A stretch of 61,503 bases of DNA from an uncultured Granulosicoccaceae bacterium (GCA_938003855.1 CALKXD010000114.1:1-61503), one strand, 5' to 3'; positions 27,347 to 36,268 are shown, counted from the stretch's first letter. Program-made: numbers and translations. Notes: generated by a model not told the origin, from the sequence alone.

Positions 27347-28261
27347 TTATGCATTGAAATGCAATGGCAACCCTGCACAATACCAGTCGGTTTTGTACAG
27401 AATTCCTCTGCCTGATGAGGTGATCAACGCGGTGCGGCTATCTGCACCGGTGAAGCAGATGTTCGTTACCATCACATCCGGGGCGGGCACCGGGATAATA
27501 GCCTCGAGTTTTCCGGCCGGGCTGACAACGCTGATACAACCGGTGCCGAGTGTGGCAACACAGACATTGCCGGCAGCATCAACGGCCATTGAGTCAAGCC
27601 GCTCGTGACCTTGAAAACCATAGAGTATGTTGCCGACACCCCAGGGGTCATCGTGCGGTGCCAGTGAACCTGGCGAAAGGATATCCCAGTACCGTAGTTT
27701 CGCGCTGAACGTTTCAGCTGCATACAGTCGCCTGCCATCCGGCGACAATGCTATACCATTGGGCTGCTCGATTGGCTGCACCACGGCAGATATACTGCTG
27801 CCATCGGGTTTTGCGTAGTAAATAGCACCGCGTTGCAGGGAGTCGTCGTGTCGTTTGCCGAGATCAGTGAAATAGAATCCGCCGGTGTCGTCAAAGATAA
27901 TATCGTTGGGGCCTTTGAGTTTTTGTCCCATGCACTCGGTGTAGAGTGTTTCAACGGTGCCTGTAGTCAGATCGACAACTTGAATACTGCCACCGATATA
28001 GTTCTCCGGAGTGCCAACCGGCCGTAGCAGACCGTCGATGACTTTCCAGGTGAAGCCGCCGTTGTTGCATATATAAATTCTTCCATCAGGGCCAACGGCT
28101 GCGCCGTTCGGTCCACCACCGCACTCGGCAATTACCGAAATTTCTCCGGTCGGGCTTACCCTGCTGAGTGTGCCGCGTTTTATTTCGACAACAATAACAC
28201 TGCCGTCTGACATAGCGATTGGCCCTTCCGGGAACTGAAGTTGATCTGTAAGCACATGCAT
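27347..28261 (-). CDS. SMP-30/gluconolactonase-like protein
   Basis: The 304-residue six-bladed propeller enzyme starts at 28261 (MHVLTDQ); the upstream in-frame ATG would add a non-homologous extension. Candidate metal ligands are the Glu in QFPEGPI, the Asn in KGPNDIIFDD, the Asn in PNGIALSPDG and the Asp in LDSMAVDAAGN, as in sugar-lactone hydrolases. It lies downstream of the LIV transporter, Rid and selenoprotein genes on the same strand, after a 158-base gap, and could open a lactone in the same catabolic route. The substrate is not deducible. Confidence 0.87.
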   Translation of the reverse strand: MHVLTDQLQFPEGPIAMSDGSVIVVEIKRGTLSRVSPTGEISVIAECGGGPNGAAVGPDGRIYICNNGGFTWKVIDGLLRPVGTPENYIGGSIQVVDLTTGTVETLYTECMGQKLKGPNDIIFDDTGGFYFTDLGKRHDDSLQRGAIYYAKPDGSSISAVVQPIEQPNGIALSPDGRRLYAAETFSAKLRYWDILSPGSLAPHDDPWGVGNILYGFQGHERLDSMAVDAAGNVCVATLGTGCISVVSPAGKLEAIIPVPAPDVMVTNICFTGADSRTALITSSGRGILYKTDWYCAGLPLHFNA

Positions 28262-28419
28262 GGTAATTCTCGAAGGTAGTGGTGCAAGGGTATGGTCTGA
28301 CAATAAGGCCAGCGCAGGCAATGGCACAATCCCGGCGGCGGTGCCGACTCCCGGCTGCCAGTGCAGCGACAGGTGTTTCCGTTGTGGACAGCGCCAGTGC
28401 TATCTGCCAACCGGGAAAC

Positions 28420-29523
28420 CTAGAACCGGCCGTGTTCTCTTAGCTGATCTATATTCAAATCGGCACGCAGCCGGGCGGTTTTATCCGCCTTGAAGTCTTC
28501 CAGTGGTATGCCAGTGCCATCGGCAACTTTGACCACGGCATTGAATGACGCGACGGTAGCGCAGGTATCGACAAAAGCGGCATCGCTGAGTATATCTCGA
28601 AGCGCTGTGCGTGCCTGAGGCAGGTCGTCCGGGTCGATTAACAGTGCGTCAACAAAACGCAATATAGGTGCACTGTGCAGAACACCGTCGACTGTCGATT
28701 TGCCGTTAATCATGGCGTGAAGGTCAACGGTTTCACCGGTCATATTGCTACTCTCACGGAGCAGTGCGCTATGGCTGGTGGTTCAGTAGTAGCAACCGTT
28801 TATGGCTGACGCGCGACCAGCGATCAGTTCAATTTGAGCGTGACTGATCTCTCTGAACTCGTGCTCGAAATCCCGAATCTCATGATCCTTAAGATACAGT
28901 TCTACGTCCAGGTCAAAGAAGTTGATCACCTCCTGTGGTACCAGGCTCATCGCACGATGGATGTTGATACTGCCGTGCAGGGGAAAGGGGTCGGGGTCAT
29001 CTGCGCTGACGGTCTCCGGCGATAACGTTGCCACCCAGGCCAGATCCTTGATTGCGCCAGCGGGTCGGTGTCTGGTCGGGTTGCCGGTGGTTGGCGGTGG
29101 CAGTGCCCGTCTGGCGCGCCCGAGTGCCAGGTCCAGAGTATCCAGGCCGGTGACGGTGGCGACGATAGAGACAATCTCGACATACTGCTCCTCGGATAAT
29201 TGGTCGCCAGTGATGGATTTAACCCAGCGCCCGGTGCAACGTGATGCATCTGTTGTCAGCCGATGGATAGCTTCCAGCGCCTCTGTTGTCAGACCATCAG
29301 CTGCCGGGTGCTCGCCGGTCACTGTGTAGGGTGACAAAGACTCTTTGCGGCGCTTGCATAAATCGCAGTCAGCAGCGTTGCGTACCTGTTTTACAATGGC
29401 CAGCCTTTCCGCGCCATTCCACCAGGTGCCGGGCGATGCCAATCGATGCCATGCCAGCTCGATGGCGTTGACCAGTGCCGGTCTTGCCGGCAGCAGCTCT
29501 GAGTTAACTTCCAAACGGCTCAT
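28420..29523 (-). CDS. AhpD-like selenoprotein with an in-frame UGA (Sec) codon
   Basis: Read through the TGA at 28783-28785, this is one 367-residue protein. The first segment ends in SAINGCYY, and the frame continues after the TGA with TTSHSALLRES and a further 109 residues in the same frame. This recreates the AhpD active-site pattern NGCxxC-x3-H with selenocysteine (U247) in place of the second Cys: Cys244, U247, His251. An N-terminal CDLC pair (Cys53, Cys56) may be a second, diverged redox site. A SECIS-like hairpin follows the UGA (28741-28773). AhpD-fold proteins are thiol (here selenol) peroxidase or reductase components; alkylhydroperoxidase-related selenoproteins are a known family. 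It lies after the Rid gene in the LIV operon direction. Without Sec insertion, only a truncated first part and a 107-residue second part would be made. Confidence 0.85.
28741..28773 (-). promoter_or_regulatory. SECIS-like hairpin directing Sec insertion
   Basis: On the minus strand, 24 bases after the UGA, a CGTGA loop is closed by a 6-bp upper stem (CTGCTC/GAGTAG, one G-U pair). Below an internal loop there is a 4-bp lower stem (CATA/TATG). The UGA-to-loop distance and the G at the second loop position, followed by U, fit the bacterial SECIS consensus recognised by SelB. Confidence 0.65.
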
Positions 29524-29620
29524 GGTGCTTATCTCGTGATGATCTGCAGACCCGGTCGTTACACTGAAATACGGTTGGTCGTTATACAGGTGACCGGGCG
29601 GTGATTGATGACTCAGTGGT

Positions 29621-30013
29621 TTAGTGCGAGCCGCGGATTGCCTCGACTTCGATCTCCACGTGCGCGCCGGGCACAGCTAGTGGCGAGCAAATAGTGGTGT
29701 TGGCAGGGTGGGTGAATCCGATCCTTTGCTTCAGTATTGCTGATACCGGCATGACATGCGCCGGATCCGGTACATAAACCCGGGTGCGGACGATATCACC
29801 CAGGCTGGAATCAACTTCTTTCAGGCATTGTTCAATGGCATCGATTGCCTGAGTTGCCTGCGCTTCGGGTCCGTTGGCGAGTACACCGGTTTTAAAATCG
29901 ATACCGACTGTGCCGGACACAAATACATGATCACCGACAACCACTGCGCGTGAGTAGCCAGCCAGCTCCTCGTACACGGACCCGGTAAAGACATGACTGC
30001 GTTTTAAGTTCAT
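29621..30013 (-). CDS. Rid-family protein (RidA-like, Asn at the catalytic Arg position)
   Basis: The 130-residue protein starts at 30013 (MNLKRSHV), chosen for family-like length. It has the Rid fold signatures GYSRAVVVGDHVFVSGT, DIVRTRVYV and VEIEVEAI. At the position equivalent to Arg105 of E. coli RidA it has Asn (HPANTTI), so it belongs to a Rid group not expected to hydrolyse 2-aminoacrylate in the classical way. It lies between the LIV binding protein and the AhpD-like selenoprotein. This suggests a role in the breakdown of whatever the transporter imports. Confidence 0.87.
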   Translation of the reverse strand: MNLKRSHVFTGSVYEELAGYSRAVVVGDHVFVSGTVGIDFKTGVLANGPEAQATQAIDAIEQCLKEVDSSLGDIVRTRVYVPDPAHVMPVSAILKQRIGFTHPANTTICSPLAVPGAHVEIEVEAIRGSH

Positions 30014-30030
30014 AGGCGTGTCCGTCGGAG

Positions 30031-30057
30031 ATGGAGTGTTCAGTGCGAACACTCCAT
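30031..30057 (-). terminator. Perfect 11-bp hairpin after the LIV binding-protein gene
   Basis: ATGGAGTGTTC and GAACACTCCAT pair perfectly around a five-base loop, 11 bases past the binding-protein stop and before the Rid gene. There is no T-run. It probably protects or attenuates the mRNA so that the binding protein is made in excess over downstream genes. Confidence 0.5.
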
Positions 30058-30067
30058 GATTCCGCTG

Positions 30068-31330
30068 CTAGTTGTCGAGTTTTATAATTAGCTCGGCGAC
30101 TTCCTTTTCTGTGTAATAGGCTGTTTCGATATTTTCATCGCCTTCAAGTTTCCAGGTCATTTTGGGGGCCTGAACGTCGCCGTTTTCATCAAACGATAGC
30201 GCACCGGTAGCACCTACGTAGCGGATGGTTTTGCCTTCGGCGATCAGTGCCTTGGCGCGTTTGATTCCTTCCGGGCCCGGATAGACCTCCTCGCCATCGA
30301 CGGAGGTTACCTTGCGAATATTGTCGCGGATGTTGGCGCCGGTAATTTCGTCTGAGGCCTCCATAGCGAGTAATACCACGGTCACAGCATCGTACACCGA
30401 GTGCAATCCCGGGCCGTTGGGCGGGCCGTCGAATTCTGCTTCAAATAACTCGTTAAATGTTGCCACGGATGGCAGCCGTGGTTGCGCGCTATCGTAGCCT
30501 TGCAGGTTTTGCAGGTACTTGGTGCCAACGGCTTCGAAGTAGTCGGTTGAGCGCAGCGAGTTGTTGACGATCAGGTTATCGGTTCCACCGAGCGCGAGCC
30601 ATTCACGGGTGATGGTAGCGCCGTCGACCGGGAACGCCACGAGAAACAGAGAGTCGGGGTTGCCTTCCAGCGCTGAGGTAACTTCTGCACGATAGCTTTG
30701 CTGGCTTTCGTTGTAGGCAACCATTTTAGTAATAGAGCCACCGAGTTTGGGAATATCCTGTTCGAAGCGCTTTGCCAGTCCGACGCCGAAATCAGTGTTC
30801 ACATAGATGACGGCGGTTTTTTTGAAGTCGCTTTTGGTGGTCAGTAGTGCACCCATCGCAGACTGGCTGCGATTGGTGGCATAAGTGCGGAACCAGTAGC
30901 CGTTAGTGTCACCGCTTTTGGCGAGCTCGGTGAAGCTTTCAGATGACGAGCAGCAGGAGACCTGTGTGATTTCCGAGGGCACTGCCACGGACGTAAGAAT
31001 AGGCAAGCTGACCCCTGAGGATACGGCACCGATCAGGGCCTGCACGCCTTCGAGGTCGACCAGGCTCTTAGCGGCGTCAACACCGACAGTCGACTGGCCT
31101 TGAGTGTCGCGCAGAACGTATTCAACATCGCAGCCTTTAACACCGCCGGCGGCATTGAAGTGATCGACTGCAAATTGCCCGGTGGTGGAAATGCGTTCAC
31201 CGACTTGCCCCATTGGCCCGCTGACCGGTAGTACGCCACCGAGCTTTACCGGGCAGTCGGCAGCGTGTGCCATGCCGCCAAAAAACAGGGCTGCAAATGC
31301 AAGTGCAGCGGATAATTGCCTGATAAACAT
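30068..31330 (-). CDS. Branched-chain-amino-acid-type ABC transporter, substrate-binding protein (copy A)
   Basis: The 420-residue periplasmic binding protein starts at 31330 after a GAGAGAGGAAAA site; a longer frame upstream is not supported. A signal peptide ends at AHA-ADC. The type-I periplasmic binding fold is visible in VKLGGVLPVSGPMG, LIGAVSSGVSLPIL, AVIYVNTDFGVGLAKRF and FNELFEAEFDGPPN. A CC pair in TQVSCCSSS and other Cys (ADC, KGC) could form disulfides. It is the last transporter gene of copy A. The ligand could be an amino acid, urea, amide or aromatic acid; the sequence does not say. A hairpin follows the stop. Confidence 0.9.
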   Translation of the reverse strand: MFIRQLSAALAFAALFFGGMAHAADCPVKLGGVLPVSGPMGQVGERISTTGQFAVDHFNAAGGVKGCDVEYVLRDTQGQSTVGVDAAKSLVDLEGVQALIGAVSSGVSLPILTSVAVPSEITQVSCCSSSESFTELAKSGDTNGYWFRTYATNRSQSAMGALLTTKSDFKKTAVIYVNTDFGVGLAKRFEQDIPKLGGSITKMVAYNESQQSYRAEVTSALEGNPDSLFLVAFPVDGATITREWLALGGTDNLIVNNSLRSTDYFEAVGTKYLQNLQGYDSAQPRLPSVATFNELFEAEFDGPPNGPGLHSVYDAVTVVLLAMEASDEITGANIRDNIRKVTSVDGEEVYPGPEGIKRAKALIAEGKTIRYVGATGALSFDENGDVQAPKMTWKLEGDENIETAYYTEKEVAELIIKLDN

Positions 31331-31441
31331 TGTTTTTTCCTCTCTCTGGTTGATCGTACTTGATTGCAAGGCCGACCCCATCCCGTGCAATCCAGTCGCG
31401 AAGGCAAGTCCATTTCACCATGATGTCGTTCGTTCTACCAG

Positions 31442-32389
31442 CTAAATACGCGCATGTCGCGATACATTCATGCGTTCGCCGATAAGTCCTCGCGGTCGAC
31501 ACAGCAGCATCAGTACGAGAATCAGCCCGATAAGTACCGCTTGCATAGCACCGCCCTGCGCCTGAATTTCGGTTGGGACTAGTTTAGAAATTACATAGCC
31601 GCTGCTGGTCCACACGCCCCACACAATGATGGCACCGAGTACCGCACCGCGATTATTGGCACTGCCACCGACGATCAGCATGGTCCATATCTGGAAGGTC
31701 ACGATAGGCAGGAAATCAGACGGGCTGACGTAACCGATGAAGGCCACGTACAGTGCCCCTGAAAGCCCCATTAACATGCAGCCTAGAACAAAGGACTCCA
31801 GACGGATACGTGTCGGGCTTTTACCGAGTGAGGCAGCGGCGTCTGCGTCTTCACGAATTGCCTTTAACATACGGCCCCACGGTGATTGTACGATGCGCTC
31901 AAGACTCCAGAACGCGATCCCGCCCACGCCGACAACAATCAATAGAAAGACGCTGTTTTGTGCCAGTGGGCCATCGGTCAGTGGCTTGGCCGGATTGGGA
32001 ATGCTGATCAGGCCGAGTGTGCCACCGGTGACGTATTCCCAATTCAGGCAGACCAGCTGAATGGTGACAGCTATACCGAATGTCGCGACAGCCAGATACT
32101 CGTCTTTTAAACGCAGCGTGATCAGCCCGACCACCAGCGCGGCAAATCCTGCGGTGCACATAGCACCGAGCAAACCGACCACAAACGGTAGCTCGAAGCC
32201 GCCCATAACAGCCTCTCGAGAGGGGCCGGTCATTATCGCCATGGTATAGGCGCCGACAGCGATAAATCCAGCAACCCCAGCATTGAATAAACCGGTATAA
32301 CCCCATTGCAGATTTAAACCGAGAACAGCGATGGAAAAAATAAGAGCCAGTATTAAAAAAAACACCAGATAGGAGATAACGCCGATCAT
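31442..32389 (-). CDS. livM: LivM-type permease (copy A)
   Basis: The 315-residue inner-membrane permease has about eight to ten helices and the LivM pattern: LNLQWGYTGLFNAGVAGFIAVGAYT near the N-terminus and the EAA-like coupling loop RMLKAIREDADAAASLGKSPTRIRLESF. It pairs with LivH to form the channel. Its start overlaps the LivH stop by four bases, and it is followed 111 bases later by the binding-protein gene. Confidence 0.93.
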   Translation of the reverse strand: MIGVISYLVFFLILALIFSIAVLGLNLQWGYTGLFNAGVAGFIAVGAYTMAIMTGPSREAVMGGFELPFVVGLLGAMCTAGFAALVVGLITLRLKDEYLAVATFGIAVTIQLVCLNWEYVTGGTLGLISIPNPAKPLTDGPLAQNSVFLLIVVGVGGIAFWSLERIVQSPWGRMLKAIREDADAAASLGKSPTRIRLESFVLGCMLMGLSGALYVAFIGYVSPSDFLPIVTFQIWTMLIVGGSANNRGAVLGAIIVWGVWTSSGYVISKLVPTEIQAQGGAMQAVLIGLILVLMLLCRPRGLIGERMNVSRHARI

Positions 32390-33294
32390 CGGCGCTCTCC
32401 GAATAATCCGTCGGGCCTGAAATATAAAATGAGCAGAATTAATAGAAACGGTACAGCGGGTTTATAGGTGGTGGGGATTATCATAACCGATAGATTTTCG
32501 GATAAACCAACCACAAGACCGCCGATTACCGCGCCGTACATGCTGCCGGCACCGCCCAGAATGGCGGCGGCAAACAACGGTAGTATTAAGCCGAAACCCA
32601 GTTCCGGTCGCAGTTGCACCGTCAGTCCGTAAAGCACACCCGCGATGGCCGCCATTGATGCGCCAATCACCCAGACCCAGCGCACTACGTTGTCAACATT
32701 AACACCGCTGACGCGTGCCAGATCGGGGTTTTCGGATACACCACGCATGGCAATACCCGCACGACTGCGAGTCATAAATAAATGCAGACTGACAACCAGT
32801 ACGATAGTCAGTCCCAGTAAAAAGACCTGGTCCGGCATGACTCGAACATTGCCCGGTAGCAGAACCGCAAACTGCAACTCGTTGGAGTAATAGATCGGGT
32901 TCGGTCCCCAGATCAGTACCACGACATGGCGCAACAGAAGTGCGATGCCAAAACTGGCAAATACCATGGTCATGTGTCCGGCACCGCGCCCGAGTTTCTC
33001 GAACACCAGCGCATGCAGTACCAGGGCAAGTACGGAAGTTGCCACGGCAGAAAGCACCATGGCAATCAGTAGTGGCCAGCCAAACGAAAGCGGGCCTATA
33101 TTTCCACCGAAAAAATCACTGAATGCTGTGGTAAAGCCCAAAAAAACCAACGCGAAGTAGGCCCCCCAGGTTAATAGCTCCGAGTGCGAAAAATTTGCGA
33201 AACGCAGTATCTTCATGGCGAAGCTTAGGCCGATAGCGCCCAGCGCGACGACTGCACCACTCAGCACACCGTCCGCTATATGCTGCAACAGCAT
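32386..33294 (-). CDS. livH: LivH-type permease (copy A)
   Basis: The 302-residue inner-membrane permease has LivH signatures: GAVVALGAIGLSFAMKILRFANFSH near the N-terminus, the coupling loop GIAMRGVSENPDLARVSGVNVD, and the LGGAGSMYGAVIGGLVVGL stretch. Its ATG adjoins the LivF gene (one-base overlap at 33294), and its end overlaps LivM. It is part of the five-gene copy A operon. Confidence 0.93.
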   Translation of the reverse strand: MLLQHIADGVLSGAVVALGAIGLSFAMKILRFANFSHSELLTWGAYFALVFLGFTTAFSDFFGGNIGPLSFGWPLLIAMVLSAVATSVLALVLHALVFEKLGRGAGHMTMVFASFGIALLLRHVVVLIWGPNPIYYSNELQFAVLLPGNVRVMPDQVFLLGLTIVLVVSLHLFMTRSRAGIAMRGVSENPDLARVSGVNVDNVVRWVWVIGASMAAIAGVLYGLTVQLRPELGFGLILPLFAAAILGGAGSMYGAVIGGLVVGLSENLSVMIIPTTYKPAVPFLLILLILYFRPDGLFGERR

Positions 33295-34085
33295 CAGTTA
33301 CTCTCCCTGGGGTTGTAATGGTCACGTTCACCGTTTTGCCCGGCGATGTGATGGTCAGCATACTGTTGCGGCATCCCTAGAAAGATATGCCGGATGTCAT
33401 TGTCGTCGAGTAGAGCTGCAGCTGTGCCGTCAGCGTGATTGCGCCCCTCTGCCAGTACATAGCCGCGATCTGATACGCGCAGTGCGGCGCGTGCGTTTTG
33501 CTCGACCATCAATACCGACGAACCGCTATCCACCAGACTGCGGACAACGCTAAACAATTCGGCTGCCGCTTTCGGTGATAACCCTGCGGTGGGTTCATCG
33601 AGTAGCATCAGTCGGGGATGGGTCAGCAGTGCACGTGCAACAGCCAGTATCTGCCGTTGCCCGCCGGAGAGGATGCCGGCCTTTTCGAACTGGCGTTCCT
33701 GCAGCACCGGATACTGTCGGTAGATTTCAGCAATTCTTTGTCTGGCTGGTTTTGACCGTAATGAAATAGCCCCGAGCACCAGGTTTTCGTGAATCGATAA
33801 GGTGGTAAAGATATTTCCGTTTTGCGGTACGAAGCCCACCCCGCTGGCTGCCAGCCGATGGCTGCGGATATGCGTGATGTTGCGTCCATTCAGTTGTACG
33901 TTGCCGGCGGTGACGGTAACCAGACCGGCTATCGCTTTGATGAAAGTCGACTTACCTGCGCCGTTGGGTCCGATAATAGTGACGACTTCGCCTTGCCCGA
34001 CGTTTAAATCTACCCCGTGTAGTATCGGTAACTCAGGGCTATAGCCGGCGAAAATACCGCTTGCCTCGAGCACATTACGGGTCAT
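33294..34085 (-). CDS. livF: LivF-type ATP-binding protein (copy A)
   Basis: The 263-residue ABC ATPase has Walker A GPNGAGKST, the LivF-type GVGFVPQNGNIFTTLSI, signature LSGGQRQILAVARALL, Walker B LMLLDEPTAGLSP and the switch motif MVEQNARAAL. It has a longer C-terminal tail than the copy B LivF (HIAGQNGERDHYNPRESN). It overlaps the LivG stop by four bases and the LivH start by one. Confidence 0.93.
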   Translation of the reverse strand: MTRNVLEASGIFAGYSPELPILHGVDLNVGQGEVVTIIGPNGAGKSTFIKAIAGLVTVTAGNVQLNGRNITHIRSHRLAASGVGFVPQNGNIFTTLSIHENLVLGAISLRSKPARQRIAEIYRQYPVLQERQFEKAGILSGGQRQILAVARALLTHPRLMLLDEPTAGLSPKAAAELFSVVRSLVDSGSSVLMVEQNARAALRVSDRGYVLAEGRNHADGTAAALLDDNDIRHIFLGMPQQYADHHIAGQNGERDHYNPRESN

Positions 34086-34912
34086 GGCAGATCACCGAGG
34101 TAGGCATCCAGCACGGCTGGATCCTGTCGTGCTCCGGCGGCGTCGCCATGGTAAATTAATCTGCCCCGGGCCATCACCATGATTGGATCGCAGATCGACA
34201 TAACCACATCCATGTTGTGTTCGATAATTAAGAAAGTGTAGCCGCGGCGGTTGAGCTCGGTGATTTTATCAACCAGTGTCACCATCAGGCTCGGGTTGAC
34301 GCCCGCTGCGGGTTCATCGAGCAGGATTATCTCTGGCTCGGACATCAGCACGCGTGCCAGCTCTAATAGTTTCAGCTGCCCGCCGGACAGACTGGCGGCG
34401 GCATCCGCGCTGACTCGTGATAGATCACAGAAATCTATAATGCTCAAAGCCTGTTCGCGCAGTGCCTGCTCTTCACGGGCAACTTTGCGCGGGCGCAACA
34501 GGTTATTCCAGAATTTTTCACCCGCCTGGTTGGCCGGAGCGGTCATGACGTTTTCGAGCACCGTCATCTCCCGGAACGGACGCGGGATCTGAAAGGTACG
34601 TGCCAGACCGGCTTTGAATATCTGATGCGGAGGCAGGGTGTGTATGGGCGTTCTGTTGAGAACGACCTGCCCGGCATCGAGCTGAATCATACCGGCCAGC
34701 GTATTGAACAGTGTGGTTTTGCCGGCGCCATTGGGGCCGATCAGCCCGCCAATTGTGCCGGCAGGGAGATCGAAGCTGACGTTATCTACGGCGGTAAATC
34801 CCCCGAAACGCTTGGTCACTCCTTCAAGTTGCAATACGGTCTGCGAACCACTGACTGTTGCTGTCACAGGTACACCTGCACTATTTATCCTCTCGTCAGC
34901 AGAGGATACCAA
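34082..34912 (-). CDS. livG: LivG-type ATP-binding protein (copy A)
   Basis: The 276-residue ABC ATPase is the first gene of the copy A operon. Walker A is GPNGAGKTT, with the LivG-type LARTFQIPRPFREMTVLENV, signature LSGGQLKLLELARVL, Walker B IILLDEPAAGVNP and switch IIEHNMDVVM. About 25 N-terminal residues precede the domain, so the true start could be slightly further in. It is divergent from the copy B operon across 148 bases. Confidence 0.92.
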   Translation of the reverse strand: MVSSADERINSAGVPVTATVSGSQTVLQLEGVTKRFGGFTAVDNVSFDLPAGTIGGLIGPNGAGKTTLFNTLAGMIQLDAGQVVLNRTPIHTLPPHQIFKAGLARTFQIPRPFREMTVLENVMTAPANQAGEKFWNNLLRPRKVAREEQALREQALSIIDFCDLSRVSADAAASLSGGQLKLLELARVLMSEPEIILLDEPAAGVNPSLMVTLVDKITELNRRGYTFLIIEHNMDVVMSICDPIMVMARGRLIYHGDAAGARQDPAVLDAYLGDLP

Positions 34913-35060
34913 TCTGAAACCGGTCTGGGTAACTGATCGTGGAAAAAGTCCATTTGAGAAACTGCGTCAAATGTGGAATGGTGTAGTGCAAGCCGCAGCG
35001 TCGTCGTCTCTGGTGACCGGTGCGCTCGGATAATCCAAACCGTCGTCAGGAGGAATCACT
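34913..35060. promoter_or_regulatory. Shared divergent control region of two LIV-type transporters
   Basis: All copy A genes are read leftward and all copy B genes rightward from this 148-base stretch, so it holds both promoters. TTGAGA followed 17 bases later by AATGGT is a weak promoter candidate for copy B. A strong RBS (CAGGAGGAATCACT) precedes the copy B binding-protein ATG. Confidence 0.5.
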
Positions 35061-36266
35061 ATGAAGCTTACCGTACTAGCCAGCGCTGTTTTGGCCATCG
35101 CCCTCGGGTCCGCAAGTGCCTACAGTGACGAGGTAAAGGTCGGCGCGCTGATGGGTATCACCGGGCCGCTGGCCAATTTTATCCCGCCGATCCTGAATGC
35201 GGCGCGGTTGGCCGAAAAAGACGTCAATGACGGTGGCGGTATTCTGGGAGGTGAAAAATTTACTCTGGTCGTGGTCGACGGACAGGCTGCGGCCCAGCCA
35301 TCGGTCGATGCGGCATCCAAGCTGGTAAATCTTGAGAATGTCGCCGCCATTATGGGGGGCTTATCGTCGGGTGCTACGATTGCTTCGGCTAATGCGGTCA
35401 GTATTCCCAATGGTGTGTTGCAGGTATCACCGACCTCCACTTCACCGGCAATGACAGACATGGAAGACAACGATTTTCTATTTCGCATCGTTCCCAGTGA
35501 TAACTATCAGGGGCAGGTGCTGGCAAAAATGGTGCTCGAAGAACAGCTCTCAAAAGTGGCGGTCGCCTATGTTAACAATGACTACGGGGTTGGCATAGCC
35601 GGTACCTTCAAAGCTGCTTATGAATCAATGGGCGGGACGGTTACCGCCTTTGAAAAACACGAAGATAAAAAAAATTCCTACCGCGGTGAACTGGCGACCA
35701 TGGCCTCAAGTGGTGCCGAGGCGCTGGTGGTAATTGCCTATGCCGGTGGCAGCGGCGCGAAGATTGTCAAGCAATCGCTGGAAAATGGATTCTTTGATCG
35801 CTTTGTCGGCACCGATGGTCTGCGTGATGACCTGCTGATAGAACAGATCGGTGCCGAGGCACTTGCTACAACGTTTTTCTCAGCGCCGACATCACCGGAC
35901 GACAACCCGGTTGGTGAGATCTTTCATACACGTTTTGATGAAGAATTCGGCGAAGGCTCTGACAAACCTTTTGTTGATCAGTCCTACGATGCCACCATGC
36001 TGATTGCGCTGGCGATTGAAAAGGCCGGCACTACTGACCGCAGCAAGGTACGGGATGCACTGCGCGAAGTCGCCAATGCGCCGGGTGAGGAAGTTGGTCC
36101 GGGGGACTGGAAAAAAGCGGTAGCGCTGCTGGCTGATGGCAAAGACATCAACTACGAAGGCGTATCCGGTAGTCACGAGTTCGATAACAACGGTGATGTT
36201 GCCGGGTTCATCGGTAAGTTTGTTGTCGATGGTGACAGCTATAAGCAAATTGCCATCTTTAAATAG
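35061..36266 (+). CDS. Branched-chain-amino-acid-type ABC transporter, substrate-binding protein (copy B)
   Basis: The 401-residue periplasmic protein has a signal peptide (MKLTVLASAVLAIALGSASA, cleavage near YSDE) and a type-I binding fold: VKVGALMGITGPLANFIPP, IMGGLSSGATIA, VAYVNNDYGVGIAGTF and VDQSYDATMLIALAIEKAG. It shares the overall plan with copy A but differs in much of the ligand region, so the two systems probably have different substrates. The strong RBS suggests high expression. It is the first gene of copy B; the LivG gene follows after two bases. Confidence 0.92.
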   Translation: MKLTVLASAVLAIALGSASAYSDEVKVGALMGITGPLANFIPPILNAARLAEKDVNDGGGILGGEKFTLVVVDGQAAAQPSVDAASKLVNLENVAAIMGGLSSGATIASANAVSIPNGVLQVSPTSTSPAMTDMEDNDFLFRIVPSDNYQGQVLAKMVLEEQLSKVAVAYVNNDYGVGIAGTFKAAYESMGGTVTAFEKHEDKKNSYRGELATMASSGAEALVVIAYAGGSGAKIVKQSLENGFFDRFVGTDGLRDDLLIEQIGAEALATTFFSAPTSPDDNPVGEIFHTRFDEEFGEGSDKPFVDQSYDATMLIALAIEKAGTTDRSKVRDALREVANAPGEEVGPGDWKKAVALLADGKDINYEGVSGSHEFDNNGDVAGFIGKFVVDGDSYKQIAIFK

Positions 36267-36268
36267 CA

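Noticed and set aside
28420-28743. Separate 107-residue gene starting at ATG 28743
   Set aside because: It is in frame with the upstream gene across a single TGA. The 13 codons before its ATG complete an AhpD motif, and a SECIS-like hairpin covers its start. A stand-alone gene remains possible but less likely.
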